The notes beneath the pieces were generated by a model that saw nothing but the letters and a program-made list of their open reading frames with translations, ran no database searches and was not told the origin of the DNA. Of a stretch of 64,000 nucleotides of DNA, positions 24,830-33,779 are shown in pieces. The DNA is from Rahnella sikkimica (GTDB lineage Bacteria; Pseudomonadota; Gammaproteobacteria; Enterobacterales; Enterobacteriaceae). The position numbers and the translations under genes are program-made. The stretch covers positions 434,001 through 498,000 of the forward strand of contig NZ_CP019063.1 of assembly GCF_002951615.1 (NCBI RefSeq), read 5' to 3'. Position 1 is the first letter of the stretch. Each line of letters opens with the position of its first letter.

Positions 24830-27031
24830 ATGTCTTTCAATGGCAGGGATTACGGTGCAAAAACGTCTGCGCCGGAGAACAAAAGTAAGCTTTCAACCTC
24901 ATTGTCGGCACTCACGCTCCTGGTCATGACGGCGTCTTCTGCCGCTCATGCCGGAGCCGCCAGCAACACAGCGACAACCGCTGCGCCCGCCACCGATGAG
25001 AATATGGTCGTGGAAGGAACGACGGGCGGAACTGCTGATGAGTCGCAGGATTACAACGTCAAAACCACGCGCGCGGGCACCAAAATGTTGCTGACCCCGC
25101 GTGACGTGCCGCAGTCCGTCAGCGTGATCACTAAACAGCGTATGCAGGATCAGAACCTGCAATCGGTCGGCGACGTGATGGATAACACCACCGGCATCTC
25201 GACGGAAGTCATCGACAGCGAACGCGTTTCCTATTTCTCACGCGGCTTCTACATCAATAATTACACCTACGACGGTATTCCCTCTTCCGTCAGCGATACC
25301 TGGAACTTTGGCGATGCCGCCGAAGACACCGCCATTTATGACCGCATCGAAGTGGTCCGCGGCGCAACCGGGCTGATGACCGGTGCGGGTAATCCGGCGG
25401 CGTCCGTCAACATGGTGCGCAAACAGGCTGACAGCAAAGAATTCACCGGCAATATCAGCGCCAGCTATGGCAGCTGGAATAAACAGCGTTACGTGCTCGA
25501 CGTTTCCGGCCCGCTCAACGAAGAAGGCTCGGTGCGTGGCCGCGTCGTGGCCGGTTATCAGGATCAGGACAGCTGGCTCGACCGTTACCATAAAACCAAG
25601 AAATTCGTTTATGGCGTGGTCGATGCCGACATGACCGACAACACCACCGTGTCGCTCGGCTACGATTATCAGGAAAACAACACCGGCAATCCGACGTGGG
25701 GCGGGCTGCCGACCTGGTACAGCAACGGCGCACGCACGCATTTCGACCGCAGCACCAACACTTCCGCGGACTGGACGCACTACAACACGCAATCGCGCAA
25801 AGTCTTCGCCAACGTGAAACATGATTTCGACAACGGCTGGACATTCCGCGTCAACGGCACCCACGGCGAGCAGAAGTTCGACGATAAACTTCTTTATATC
25901 GAAGGTTTCCCGGACGCAACAACGGGCGAAGGGATTTCCGGGTTCGGCAGTAAAGACCGCGGAACGCGCAAGCTGGATTCGGTGGATACCTACGCCAGCG
26001 GGCCTTTCCAGCTCTTTGGCCGCCAGCATGAAATGGTCGCGGGCGTCAGTTACAGCCGCCAGCACAACTCGACGTACAGCGCGAACGGCCCGATTGACAG
26101 CGACACCATGGGCAGTTTCAACAACTGGAACGGCGATGTCGCCGAACCGGCATGGGATGACTGGTATCTGAACGCCGACGACGTGGTGCGCCAGAAAGCG
26201 GGCTACCTGGCGACCCGGTTCTCACTGGCAGACCCGCTCTCGCTGATTATCGGCGCGCGTTATACGCAGTGGAGCACCGCCGGCAGCAGCGGCAATATGA
26301 GCAAAAATAACCTCACGCCTTACGGCGGACTGGTTTACGACATCGACGATACGTGGTCGGCTTACGCCAGTTATACCTCCATCTTCCAGCCGCAAACCTA
26401 CCGCACCCGCGACGGCCATTATCTGGCACCGGCCACCGGGAAAAACTACGAAACCGGCCTGAAATCCAGCTGGATGAACGACCGCCTGACCGCCACGTTC
26501 GCCGTTTTCCGCATTGAACAGGATAACGTCGCACAAGCCGACGGCGACAACTTCGTCAATGACACCAGCGAACAGGCTTACACCGCCGCGCAGGGCACGG
26601 TCAGCAAAGGCGCTGAATTCGAGATTAACGGCGCGGTGACTGACAACCTGCAGATGACTTTCGGCGCCACACGCTACGTTGCGCGGGATAACACCGGCGG
26701 GCGTCTCAACAGCAATATGCCGCAGACGCAGCTCAAACTGTTCAGCCGCTATCAGTTGCCGTGGATGCCGGATCTCACCGTCGGCGGTGGCGTGAACTGG
26801 CAAAACCGCACCTTCCAGGATGCCACCGGGCCAGACGGCAACACCGTGCGCGTTTATCAGGGCAGCGTTCCGTTGGTTAACTTGTTCACCCGTTATCAGC
26901 TCACCCGTCAGCTCGCGGTGCAGGCGAACATCGATAACCTCTTTGACCGCAGCTATTACTCATGGCTGAGCGATTACGCCGTTTACGGCCAGCCGCGCAG
27001 TTATTCCGTCAGCCTTTCTTACGCGTTCTGA
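24830..27031 (+). CDS. TonB-dependent siderophore receptor, FhuE-like
   Basis: From the ATG at 24830 the protein has about 733 residues: a signal peptide (TSLSALTLLVMTASSAAHA), the sequence DENMVVEGT near the mature N-terminus where a TonB box is expected, a plug domain with LLTPRDVPQSVSVITKQRMQDQNLQSV, and a barrel. Runs shared with E. coli FhuE, the receptor for coprogen and ferric rhodotorulic acid, include YDRIEVVRGATGLMTGAGNPAA, NPTWGGLPTW, LADPLSLIIGARYT, YTSIFQPQ and FRIEQDNVAQ. A hydroxamate ferric siderophore is therefore the likely cargo. No siderophore synthesis or inner-membrane uptake gene is nearby. A GTG seven codons upstream is a less likely start. Confidence 0.85.
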   Translation: MSFNGRDYGAKTSAPENKSKLSTSLSALTLLVMTASSAAHAGAASNTATTAAPATDENMVVEGTTGGTADESQDYNVKTTRAGTKMLLTPRDVPQSVSVITKQRMQDQNLQSVGDVMDNTTGISTEVIDSERVSYFSRGFYINNYTYDGIPSSVSDTWNFGDAAEDTAIYDRIEVVRGATGLMTGAGNPAASVNMVRKQADSKEFTGNISASYGSWNKQRYVLDVSGPLNEEGSVRGRVVAGYQDQDSWLDRYHKTKKFVYGVVDADMTDNTTVSLGYDYQENNTGNPTWGGLPTWYSNGARTHFDRSTNTSADWTHYNTQSRKVFANVKHDFDNGWTFRVNGTHGEQKFDDKLLYIEGFPDATTGEGISGFGSKDRGTRKLDSVDTYASGPFQLFGRQHEMVAGVSYSRQHNSTYSANGPIDSDTMGSFNNWNGDVAEPAWDDWYLNADDVVRQKAGYLATRFSLADPLSLIIGARYTQWSTAGSSGNMSKNNLTPYGGLVYDIDDTWSAYASYTSIFQPQTYRTRDGHYLAPATGKNYETGLKSSWMNDRLTATFAVFRIEQDNVAQADGDNFVNDTSEQAYTAAQGTVSKGAEFEINGAVTDNLQMTFGATRYVARDNTGGRLNSNMPQTQLKLFSRYQLPWMPDLTVGGGVNWQNRTFQDATGPDGNTVRVYQGSVPLVNLFTRYQLTRQLAVQANIDNLFDRSYYSWLSDYAVYGQPRSYSVSLSYAF

Positions 27032-27043
27032 TGTGATCGCCAT

Positions 27044-27080
27044 CGCGCAATTAACCCCCTTTTAATGCGGTAATTGCGCG
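27044..27080. terminator. Inverted repeat after the siderophore receptor
   Basis: CGCGCAATTA and TAATTGCGCG form a perfect 10-bp stem with a 17-base T-rich loop, 12 bases after the stop. No T run follows, so it may act as a weak terminator or RNA-stabilising hairpin. Confidence 0.45.
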
Positions 27081-27166
27081 ATTAGCTTTCAGAACATTCC
27101 GATAACATCCCTGAAATAAATCAACAAAAACGACGCCTGCACGTCAGATTATCTCAGGGAATAACC

Positions 27167-30100
27167 ATGACTCGCCTTCATCGCGCAACAGGCGGCTGTG
27201 CCCGTTTTGTCTGCACTTTTCTTCTGTTGTCTTTAGTTTCGGTATCATCGGCCATCGCGCAATCCGCAGGCTGTACCGCACTGGATAATGCGACGTTCTC
27301 CTCCGCGACATTTGCTGCACAGGCTTATCAGGCCAGCCAGTTTGATGCCGGTGATACGTTGACCCTGACGTTTACCGACTCCGGCGCAGGCGTGAACAGT
27401 GACATCACGAATACCGACAGTTTCGGCCTGACGAACTACGGGATGAGCACGTTCACAACCTATTACCCCACCGCAGGCTCCGGCGGTACGGCGGGAACAC
27501 ATACTTATACTGTCACGGGGTCGCAGCTGGTGAGTGCCGGACTCCGGTTTCGCATGACGACCAGCCACGGCTACCTCAGCCCGCTCACGGTTTCCTGTAC
27601 CTCAGCGACCAGCGCATCAACAGACGCCAGCCTTTCGACGCTTTCGGCCTCTCAGGGTTCACTGTCCCCGGCGTTCTCCTCCGGCACCTCGTCTTACAAC
27701 GTGGTTGTGGCCAACAGCGTCACCCACATTTCTCTGACGCCGACCACCCGCAATAACACGGCAACCGTCACTGTGAACGGCGTGTCCGTCACCTCGGGCA
27801 GTGCGTCTGGTTCCGTTGCACTAAGCGAAGGGAATAACACATTAAGCGTGGTCGTTACGGCGGGAGACGGGACAACCACTTCCGCCTATACCGTCGTGGT
27901 GCAACGCAGCGGGCAGGCACCGGTCGCGGGTTCGGACAGCACCAGCGTGGCGTTTAACAGCAGCAATAACGCCATCACCCTGCCCCTTTCCGGCGGAACA
28001 GCCACATCGGTGGCGGTAACGTCTCCACCCGCACACGGCTCCGTTGTCATCACGGGAACCACCGCCACTTACACGCCGGTGAGCAACTATTCTGGCGCGG
28101 ACAGTTTCAGTTATACCGCCAGCAATACGTGGGGAACGTCCACTCCGGCGACCATCAGCCTGACGATTTCTGCGCCCACGATTACCCTTTCCCCCGCGAC
28201 ACTCGCAGCAGCGACTTCCGGCACCACTTATGCCCAGACATTCACGGCAAGCGGCGGTTCGGGCAATTACAGTTTCTCGATATCAGGCACATTACCACCG
28301 GGTTTAACATTCACACCGGGTGGCGAACTTTCGGGAATCCCGGCAGCGGCGGGAAGTTATCACTTTACGATTATTGCGCAGGATACGGCGAACGCCGCGT
28401 CGGGGACGCAAAACTACACAATAACGGTTTCCGGGCAGGCACCGGTTGCCAATGCGGTCAGCACGACCGTCACAGGGAACAGCAGCAATAATGCCATTGT
28501 GCCCGCACTTTCCGGCGGAGCGGCGGCGTCTGTCACCGTTGCCACCGCCCCCCTTCATGGCACGGCGGTCGCTTCCGGCACATCCCTGAGTTATACGCCC
28601 GTTGCCGGATATTCAGGTACGGATACCTTCACCTATACCGCCAGCAATAACTGGGGAACCTCTGCGCCAGCCACCGTCAGCATCCATGTGACCAACGTGA
28701 CGCTGAGTTTCACACCGGCCAGCGGCACATTGTCTTCCGCCACGGTGGGCACGCCGTGGTCACAGACCATCACGGCCAGCAGCGGCACGTCGCCTTATAC
28801 CTACAGCGCGTCCGGCCTGCCCACCGGACTGACAATCAGCGCCAGCACCGGCGAAATTTCCGGAACGCCGACGGTATCGGGTAGCTATACAATTCAGGTC
28901 AGCGCTGCGGATAACGCCGGGATCACCGGCACGGTCAGTTATCAGCTTACCGTTGCCGGTCAGGCACCGGTCGTCAGCGCGGTGTCATCAACCGTGGCCG
29001 CCAATACCCGTGAGAATCTGATTGAACCGATGTTATCCGGCGGCGCAGTCACATCGCTTGCCATTGTGCAACAACCCGCACACGGCACTGCGCGGATCCA
29101 AAGCCTGAAAATCCGCTATACACCCGTCGCGGGATATTCCGGCAGCGACAGTTTCATCTACAGCGCGTCCAACAATTTTGGCGCGGCACAGGCGACGGTC
29201 ACACTTAACGTTACCGCCACAACGCTGGCATTTACCCCCGCCAGCGGCGCGTTGCCGGAAGGTCGTGCAGGCACGTCTTACCGTCAGACGTTCAGCACTT
29301 CCGGCGGCACAGCACCTTATCAGTTCCGCATTTCAGGCGTTTTACCCGCCGGATTAGCACTGGCTGGCGATACCCTGAGCGGGACGCCAGCCGCCGCAGG
29401 TAACAGCAATTTCACACTGACGGCGACGGATGCCAGCGGCGTAACCAGTCAGGTCACGTATACGCTCAATATCATCAGTGCAGAGCCGGTGGGTGCGAGC
29501 CATACCGCTTCCGTACTGGCCGGGAAATCAGTGCGCGTCAACCTGACCGAAAGCGCCACAGGCGGCCCGTTCACCGGCGCGCGCCTTGTTGATTTACCGC
29601 CAAAAACATTAGGTAACGCCACACTCGGAGAGAGCGAAAACAACGTTTATCTGGATTTTGATGCAGCCAGTCAGGCTTCCGGCACGGTGGCTCTTCGCTA
29701 TGTGTTGCTGACGCAAGATTCACAATCTGCGCCTGCGACGGTGACATTCACCATTGCCGGACGCCCTGATCCGTCAAAAGACCCGGATGTTCTCGGTCTG
29801 GTCAGTGCCCAGATTCAGTCGGCACAGAATTTTGCGCGCGCTCAGATCCGTAACTTCAGCGATCGTCTGGAAACCCTGCACAATCCGGCCAGTGTTCACA
29901 GCGGGATGAACGGTATCCGCTTTAACATGCCGTCGTCTAAAAAAGAACGCGGACTTGACGATACGCTGTGGAATTCTGCCTGGGAAAATAACCGTCAGAC
30001 CCCCGAATTGCCCCAGCTGACAGATAAAACCTCCGCGCAGCATCCGCTTAACCGCAATAACTCACGCATCAATTACTGGACCGGAGGTTTTGTCGATTTT

Positions 30101-30889
30101 GGTCATTCCGGCAAAGACGGCGCGAGTTTCAGCCATACGCTGGTGGGGATCAGCACCGGCGCAGACTATCAGTTCACCCCTGAATTTACCGCAGGCATGG
30201 GGATTGGTTTTGGCCGGGACGTCAGCGACATTGGCGACAGCGGCTCCCGCAGCAACGGGCGCTCCGTCAGTTCAGCGTTTTATGGCAGTTATCATCCGGA
30301 CAACTACTTTATCGATGGCCTGATCGGCTACAGCCATCTGGACTATGACAGCCGCCGCTACGTGACAGAAATGGATCACTTCGCACGCGGCGACCGTGGT
30401 GGTTATCAGGTGTTTGGCGCCGTCACCACGGGTTACGATTACCGCCTGCCAGACCTGCTTATTTCCCCTTACGGACGTCTGCAATTATCGCGCACCCGTC
30501 TGAACAGCTACACCGAATCGAACGCCGACGCCTATGATTTAGCCTTTGCCTCACAAGTGCTGAATGACGTCACCGGCGCCGTTGGGATCCGGACGCAGTA
30601 CGCGTTGCCGCTGACCTGGTCGATGTTGCGCTGGCAAAGCCGTGTTGAATACACGCACGCCTTCAGCGATCAGGGCCGCGCCCGTCTCGGTTATGCGGAC
30701 AGCGGCAATGACAGCTGGAGCGCAGAGGTCTTCGGCGACAGTCAGGAAAATATCGTGCTGGGCATGGGGCTGGATTTCCTGCTGCCACACAACATTACGC
30801 CGGGCATCGCGTATCAGGGAACGCTGGGGCTGGATGCTGCGCGCAGCCGTTCGCAGATGATCATGGTAAGGGTGAATATCGGATTCTGA
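27167..30889 (+). CDS. Large autotransporter with Ig-like repeats
   Basis: A 1240-residue protein. Residues 1-31 are a signal peptide (VCTFLLLSLVSVSSAIAQS). A cadherin-like beta-sandwich region occupies about 140-245. A repeated unit beginning GQAPV starts at residues 249, 423 and 598, a spacing of about 175 residues. Each unit contains a GYSG-D-F-YTASN module and a PPGL/PTGL-type putative Ig module. Residues about 975-1240 form the autotransporter barrel, from NYWTGGFVDFGHSGKDG to the C-terminal VRVNIGF with the final Phe. It should sit in the outer membrane with the Ig-like passenger outside; adhesion is an inference. CAGGGAA precedes the ATG. Confidence 0.88.
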   Translation: MTRLHRATGGCARFVCTFLLLSLVSVSSAIAQSAGCTALDNATFSSATFAAQAYQASQFDAGDTLTLTFTDSGAGVNSDITNTDSFGLTNYGMSTFTTYYPTAGSGGTAGTHTYTVTGSQLVSAGLRFRMTTSHGYLSPLTVSCTSATSASTDASLSTLSASQGSLSPAFSSGTSSYNVVVANSVTHISLTPTTRNNTATVTVNGVSVTSGSASGSVALSEGNNTLSVVVTAGDGTTTSAYTVVVQRSGQAPVAGSDSTSVAFNSSNNAITLPLSGGTATSVAVTSPPAHGSVVITGTTATYTPVSNYSGADSFSYTASNTWGTSTPATISLTISAPTITLSPATLAAATSGTTYAQTFTASGGSGNYSFSISGTLPPGLTFTPGGELSGIPAAAGSYHFTIIAQDTANAASGTQNYTITVSGQAPVANAVSTTVTGNSSNNAIVPALSGGAAASVTVATAPLHGTAVASGTSLSYTPVAGYSGTDTFTYTASNNWGTSAPATVSIHVTNVTLSFTPASGTLSSATVGTPWSQTITASSGTSPYTYSASGLPTGLTISASTGEISGTPTVSGSYTIQVSAADNAGITGTVSYQLTVAGQAPVVSAVSSTVAANTRENLIEPMLSGGAVTSLAIVQQPAHGTARIQSLKIRYTPVAGYSGSDSFIYSASNNFGAAQATVTLNVTATTLAFTPASGALPEGRAGTSYRQTFSTSGGTAPYQFRISGVLPAGLALAGDTLSGTPAAAGNSNFTLTATDASGVTSQVTYTLNIISAEPVGASHTASVLAGKSVRVNLTESATGGPFTGARLVDLPPKTLGNATLGESENNVYLDFDAASQASGTVALRYVLLTQDSQSAPATVTFTIAGRPDPSKDPDVLGLVSAQIQSAQNFARAQIRNFSDRLETLHNPASVHSGMNGIRFNMPSSKKERGLDDTLWNSAWENNRQTPELPQLTDKTSAQHPLNRNNSRINYWTGGFVDFGHSGKDGASFSHTLVGISTGADYQFTPEFTAGMGIGFGRDVSDIGDSGSRSNGRSVSSAFYGSYHPDNYFIDGLIGYSHLDYDSRRYVTEMDHFARGDRGGYQVFGAVTTGYDYRLPDLLISPYGRLQLSRTRLNSYTESNADAYDLAFASQVLNDVTGAVGIRTQYALPLTWSMLRWQSRVEYTHAFSDQGRARLGYADSGNDSWSAEVFGDSQENIVLGMGLDFLLPHNITPGIAYQGTLGLDAARSRSQMIMVRVNIGF

Positions 30890-30906
30890 GGCGTTTAAGA
30901 AACGGA

Positions 30907-30933
30907 ATAAAGGGCGCAAAAGCGCCCTTTATT
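30907..30933. terminator. Bidirectional terminator
   Basis: AAAGGGCGC, loop AAAA, GCGCCCTTT form a perfect 9-bp stem with T-rich flanks, between the autotransporter gene and the convergent yciF-type gene. Confidence 0.9.
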
Positions 30934-31003
30934 GTGCGATTTAGATTTGCTTATTGTTTATTCCTAACATTATCGGGGACGTTACGTAATAATTCCTGCG
31001 CAA

Positions 31004-31501
31004 TTAACTTTTTGCAGTTTTGGTTACAGGTTGTGATCCCGCAATAATCGTTAATTTTTTATCAGTGTCTTTTTCTTCCTGCAATGTTTCTTCCAGTAAT
31101 TTCGCAGCCTGAGAATATCCCAGCTTTTTTGCTAACGCGGCTAAGGTGCCGTAAGTCGCAATTTCATAATGCTCAACTTTTTGGGCAGCGCCGATAAGCC
31201 CGGCGTCCAGCACTTCGCCTTTTTCAACAGAATCAATCAGCTCCTGCGCTTCTTCGACCAGCCCTTCCATCGCATGACATTTCATACGTTTAAGGCGAAT
31301 TTCATCAGAAGACTCAACGACTTGATCTAATCTCTCAATCTGTCCCTGCGTTTCTTCAAGGTGTGTTTTAAAAGCATCGACCAGTTTAGGGTCTGTGGCG
31401 GCACGGGCCATTTTAGGCAGCGCCTTGGTTATCTGACGTTCAGCACTATAAACATCAGATAAATCATGAATGAATAATTCTTTTAAGGTTGTAATAGACA
31501 T
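31004..31501 (-). CDS. yciF: YciF-type ferritin-like DUF892 protein
   Basis: The 165-residue protein is a clear DUF892 member: LFIHDLSDVYSAERQITKALPKMARAA at the start, FKTHLEETQGQIERLDQVVE, KCHAMEGLVEEAQELID, AAQKVEHYEIATYGTLAALAKKLGY and LEETLQEEKDTDKKLT. Regularly spaced Glu and His residues fit a ferritin-like four-helix bundle with a di-metal site. Family members are stress-induced and stationary-phase induced in enterobacteria, with unproven function. It is a single gene with an AT-rich upstream region. Confidence 0.88.
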   Translation of the reverse strand: MSITTLKELFIHDLSDVYSAERQITKALPKMARAATDPKLVDAFKTHLEETQGQIERLDQVVESSDEIRLKRMKCHAMEGLVEEAQELIDSVEKGEVLDAGLIGAAQKVEHYEIATYGTLAALAKKLGYSQAAKLLEETLQEEKDTDKKLTIIAGSQPVTKTAKS

Positions 31502-31865
31502 TATATTTCCTTTTTACTGCGGCGGATTTATTGACTCATTAAGCGTAGTCCCTTAAAACGTAGTAAATTTCGTTTGAGATTTATCTCATCAGGAATATAA
31601 AATAAAAATCTATTTTTATTCATCAATAAATACGCCAACCCCCTGCCTGGCATGACGATAATGTTATTTACCGACACCCGAAAAAAAATTACATTGCTTT
31701 TATATTAAAAAACAAATTTCCATTCAGGATTTTGTCTGATCACCGTCATACGCATTTTCTGCAACAGGAAGTGCAGAATGTAACTCACTGCAACTCTTAA
31801 AATTTCTCTGGAAAGCAAACCTCAATTTCGCATTAAGCCTGTTGGTTTACTTCTTTGTATTACGC
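31502..31865. other. AT-rich spacer before the C4-like module
   Basis: This spacer of about 360 bases contains the promoter of the yciF-type gene (minus strand) and, at its right end, the -35 region of the C4-like transcript. I see no gene in it. Confidence 0.4.
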
Positions 31866-31871
31866 TATAGT
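31842..31871 (+). promoter_or_regulatory. Candidate promoter of the C4-like leader
   Basis: TTGGTT (31842-31847) and TATAGT (31866-31871) are separated by 18 bases and lie just before the first antisense target sequence. Confidence 0.5.
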
Positions 31872-31900
31872 GCGCCCGCTGCGGCAAAATCCGCAGCCGG

Positions 31901-32130
31901 GTTTCGCAGCCTGAATACTAAACCAGAAACACATATGTGATAATTATGTGTTGTGCTTCCTTGTACCTGTCAAACATCCTTTTAGTGTTTGCACATTCAA
32001 TGGTGGCTCAGGCAGGGCAACCCTCGGGTTGGCCGGGTTTCTGGTTTGTACCGGTACTGCGAACCTTGTCTGAGCTACCACCATTAAGAGTTTCGCAGCT
32101 CTGGCGGTGGTTAAATTAACAAACCAGAGA
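31901..32130 (+). ncRNA. C4/P4-CI-like antisense RNA module
   Basis: The segment carries an imperfect long inverted repeat (AATGGTGGCTCAG near 31999 against CTGAGCTACCACCATT near 32070-32085) enclosing a small hairpin CAACC-CTCG-GGTTG near 32019. Inside the structured part, GTTTCTGGTTT (32037-32047) is the exact complement of AAACCAGAAAC at 31920-31930, and TCTGGTTTG (32040-32048) is the exact complement of CAAACCAGA at 32120-32128. CTGCGAA near 32057 is also complementary to the repeated TTTCGCAG at 31902 and 32091. This layout, a structured RNA with loops matching target boxes in its own leader, is the C4 RNA of phages P1/P7 and the CI RNA of P4. It should control the downstream leader and regulator. 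Confidence 0.65.
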
Positions 32131-32138
32131 GCAAGACA

Positions 32139-32225
32139 ATGAAACTATCGCATAGCCCCACTTTTCTGCCCTTCTGCACCGTGTTTCCTGCGCAAACCAA
32201 CACAGGAGCACACCGTTATGAATAA
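32139..32225 (+). CDS. 28-residue leader peptide coupled to the Nlp/Ner-type gene
   Basis: An ATG at 32139 opens 28 codons (MKLSHSPTFLPFC at the start, GAHRYE at the end) and stops at TAA 32223-32225, overlapping the ATG of the next gene at 32218 by eight bases. It starts only about 11 bases after the target box CAAACCAGA, so antisense pairing could block its translation and, through coupling, the regulator. It is too short for family recognition; the ribosome binding site is weak (GAGAGC). Confidence 0.5.
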   Translation: MKLSHSPTFLPFCTVFPAQTNTGAHRYE

Positions 32226-32478
32226 TCAGGACTGGCATCAGGCCGATATCATTGCCGCGTTACGCAAGAAAGGCACCACGCTTGCCGCCGTTTCCCGCGC
32301 TGCCGGTCTGAGCTCCTCGACGCTTTCAAATGCGCTTTCCAGACCGTGGCCGAAAGGTGAAATCCTGATCGGTCAGGCGCTGGGTATTCCGCCTTCCGTC
32401 ATCTGGCCGAGCCGCTATTACCATCCTGCCACCCATGAGCTGATGCAGCGACCACCGCGCGCGGCCAACCGGATTTAA
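32218..32478 (+). CDS. Nlp/Ner-type winged or lambda-fold transcriptional regulator
   Basis: The 86-residue protein begins NNQDWHQADIIAALRKKGTTLAAVSRAAGLSSSTLSNALSRPWPKGEILIGQALGIPPSVIWPSRY. This is the compact DNA-binding domain of phage Mu Ner and E. coli Nlp (SfsB), which recognise operators as dimers. The size equals the family norm. CAGGAG lies 10 bases before the ATG. The C4-like antisense module and overlapping leader suggest a phage-derived regulatory unit kept by the host replicon. Its targets are unknown. Confidence 0.88.
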   Translation: MNNQDWHQADIIAALRKKGTTLAAVSRAAGLSSSTLSNALSRPWPKGEILIGQALGIPPSVIWPSRYYHPATHELMQRPPRAANRI

Positions 32479-32501
32479 AAACAGGTTTGAGGGAATAAGA
32501 T

Positions 32502-32527
32502 TAAGGGTGCGAAATGCGCCCTTTTAT
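32502..32527 (+). terminator. Terminator of the Nlp-type gene
   Basis: AAGGG-TGC and GCGCCCTT pair around GAAAT, followed by TTAT, 24 bases after the stop codon. Confidence 0.65.
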
Positions 32528-32776
32528 TTGTTCATGTCAAAAACACCGAACCTGTAACCCACTGTAAATATCCTCTTTAAATATTGCGTTAATTGTGGCG
32601 GAAGTTTGCTTAACACTGAATTAGCAATTAAAGCTAAAGGTCGCAACATGAAAAGGTGTTTATTGGCAATGTGCCGGATAAATATCTCAAGTGCGCAATC
32701 GCCTCTGATGATTACGGCACATTCTAAATACCCGAATCATCCGGGTATAGAGACTGTATTAGTGAGGAGTAACTCC

Positions 32777-33082
32777 ATGAAAGGCTTAGTAAATGATGTT
32801 TTATCCATATTCTATCCAAAAGCTGTTAAGCCTGTTTTGGTGCGCGCCGGATTATCGCATCGTGAAATAGCCTCCCTGCAAGCCGTCGGCGTAACCACGG
32901 TTTCCTGGGCAACGTCCATGGAAGAACTCAACAGCGCGTTTGTTAAAAAAGCGTTAGACGCCGGTGCCGTCGGCTACCACATCACCAATGTGGAATCGCA
33001 CAAACCGGGCAAGGAAGATCAGCACGTGATGGCCGCCACGGCGACCTTTTACCATATCAACCACAAAGTGGCTTATGGCTAA
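32777..33082 (+). CDS. DUF1471 (YdgH/BhsA)-like small protein
   Basis: From the ATG at 32777, preceded by GAGGAG at 9 bases, the protein has 101 residues. The stretch IASLQAVGVTTVSWATSMEELNSAFVKKALDAGAVGYHITNVES and the final VMAATATFYHIN follow the DUF1471 pattern of YdgH/BhsA/McbA proteins, which are usually exported and stress-induced. Unlike most of them it lacks a clear signal peptide from this start. A longer frame from 32606 exists but has no good ribosome site and gives no signal peptide either. Assignment is moderate. Confidence 0.6.
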   Translation: MKGLVNDVLSIFYPKAVKPVLVRAGLSHREIASLQAVGVTTVSWATSMEELNSAFVKKALDAGAVGYHITNVESHKPGKEDQHVMAATATFYHINHKVAYG

Positions 33083-33110
33083 TGGATTACGACAGCAGTG
33101 ATGAAATGAA

Positions 33111-33147
33111 AATGCCGCAGGCCGGGAAGGTTTGCGGCATTTTTTAT
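33111..33147 (+). terminator. Terminator after the DUF1471-like gene
   Basis: AATGCCGCA and TGCGGCATT form a 9-bp stem followed by TTTTTATT. Confidence 0.85.
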
Positions 33148-33279
33148 TCTCAGAATGGCTATTTGCAATCAATTGAAGGGAACACTCAGCACCATCAACA
33201 CCCATCATTCTCTTTTTCTTAGTGTAAAGAACGAGTAAGATTAGCGCGGATAACAACAAATAAGGGAAAGGGAAAGTAA

Positions 33280-33582
33280 ATGGGATCTATGGTTTTTTGT
33301 AGGGGATGCGGCAAGGAAATCCACGAGTCTGCCAAAGCATGTCCACAGTGCGGTGCCACTCAAGGCGTTCAGTCTCAAGGGACTAAAAGCAGAGTTACCG
33401 CAGCTTTATTAGCATTCTTTTTAGGTGCCTTTGGCGCGCACAAGTTTTATTTAGGCAAAATTGGGCAAGGTTTCTTATACCTCATATTCTGCTGGACGTT
33501 TATTCCGTCAATTATCGCATTCATTGAATTCATTATTTACTTATGCGACTCGGATGAAAGTTTCGCCAAAAAATACGGCTGA
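33280..33582 (+). CDS. Zinc-ribbon plus TM2-domain membrane protein
   Basis: A 100-residue protein. Residues 6-26 contain CRGCGKEIHESAKACPQCG, a zinc ribbon with two CxxC knuckles. Residues 37-88 form a TM2 domain with two helices: SRVTAALLAFFLGAFGAHKFYLGKIGQGFLYLIF, then IPSIIAFIEFIIYLCDSDESF. Such proteins occur widely with no settled function. AAGGGAAAG precedes the ATG. It is a single gene with its own terminator. Confidence 0.85.
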   Translation: MGSMVFCRGCGKEIHESAKACPQCGATQGVQSQGTKSRVTAALLAFFLGAFGAHKFYLGKIGQGFLYLIFCWTFIPSIIAFIEFIIYLCDSDESFAKKYG

Positions 33583-33603
33583 ATCTACGCATCCCATCAC
33601 TCA

Positions 33604-33631
33604 AAAAGCCGCTTATTCAGTGGCTTTTTTT
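33604..33631 (+). terminator. Terminator after the TM2 gene
   Basis: AAAAAGCC and GGCTTTTT pair around an 11-base loop, followed by more T. Confidence 0.7.
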
Positions 33632-33716
33632 GTATTACGCACCAGAGCATCATTGTTATAAGGGTCATTCGTGTTGCATGAAATAACACGTCTTAACGTT
33701 ATAGTGCTCAACAACA

Positions 33717-33753
33717 AAAAACCCAGCCCCACCTTTCGGCAGAACTGGGTTTT
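33717..33753 (-). terminator. Terminator of fabV
   Basis: AAAACCCAG and CTGGGTTTT form a 9-bp stem with a stem-containing loop (CC-ACCTTTCGG), 27 bases beyond the fabV stop on the minus strand. Confidence 0.8.
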
Positions 33754-33779
33754 CAGCAATCATTGCGCGTTAAATCAGA

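Noticed and set aside
31937..32119. Plus-strand 60-codon frame with MVAQAGQPSGWP, resembling Ash-type phage peptides
   Set aside because: It runs through the structured C4-like RNA and the resemblance probably reflects conservation of that RNA, not a protein. No ribosome binding site.
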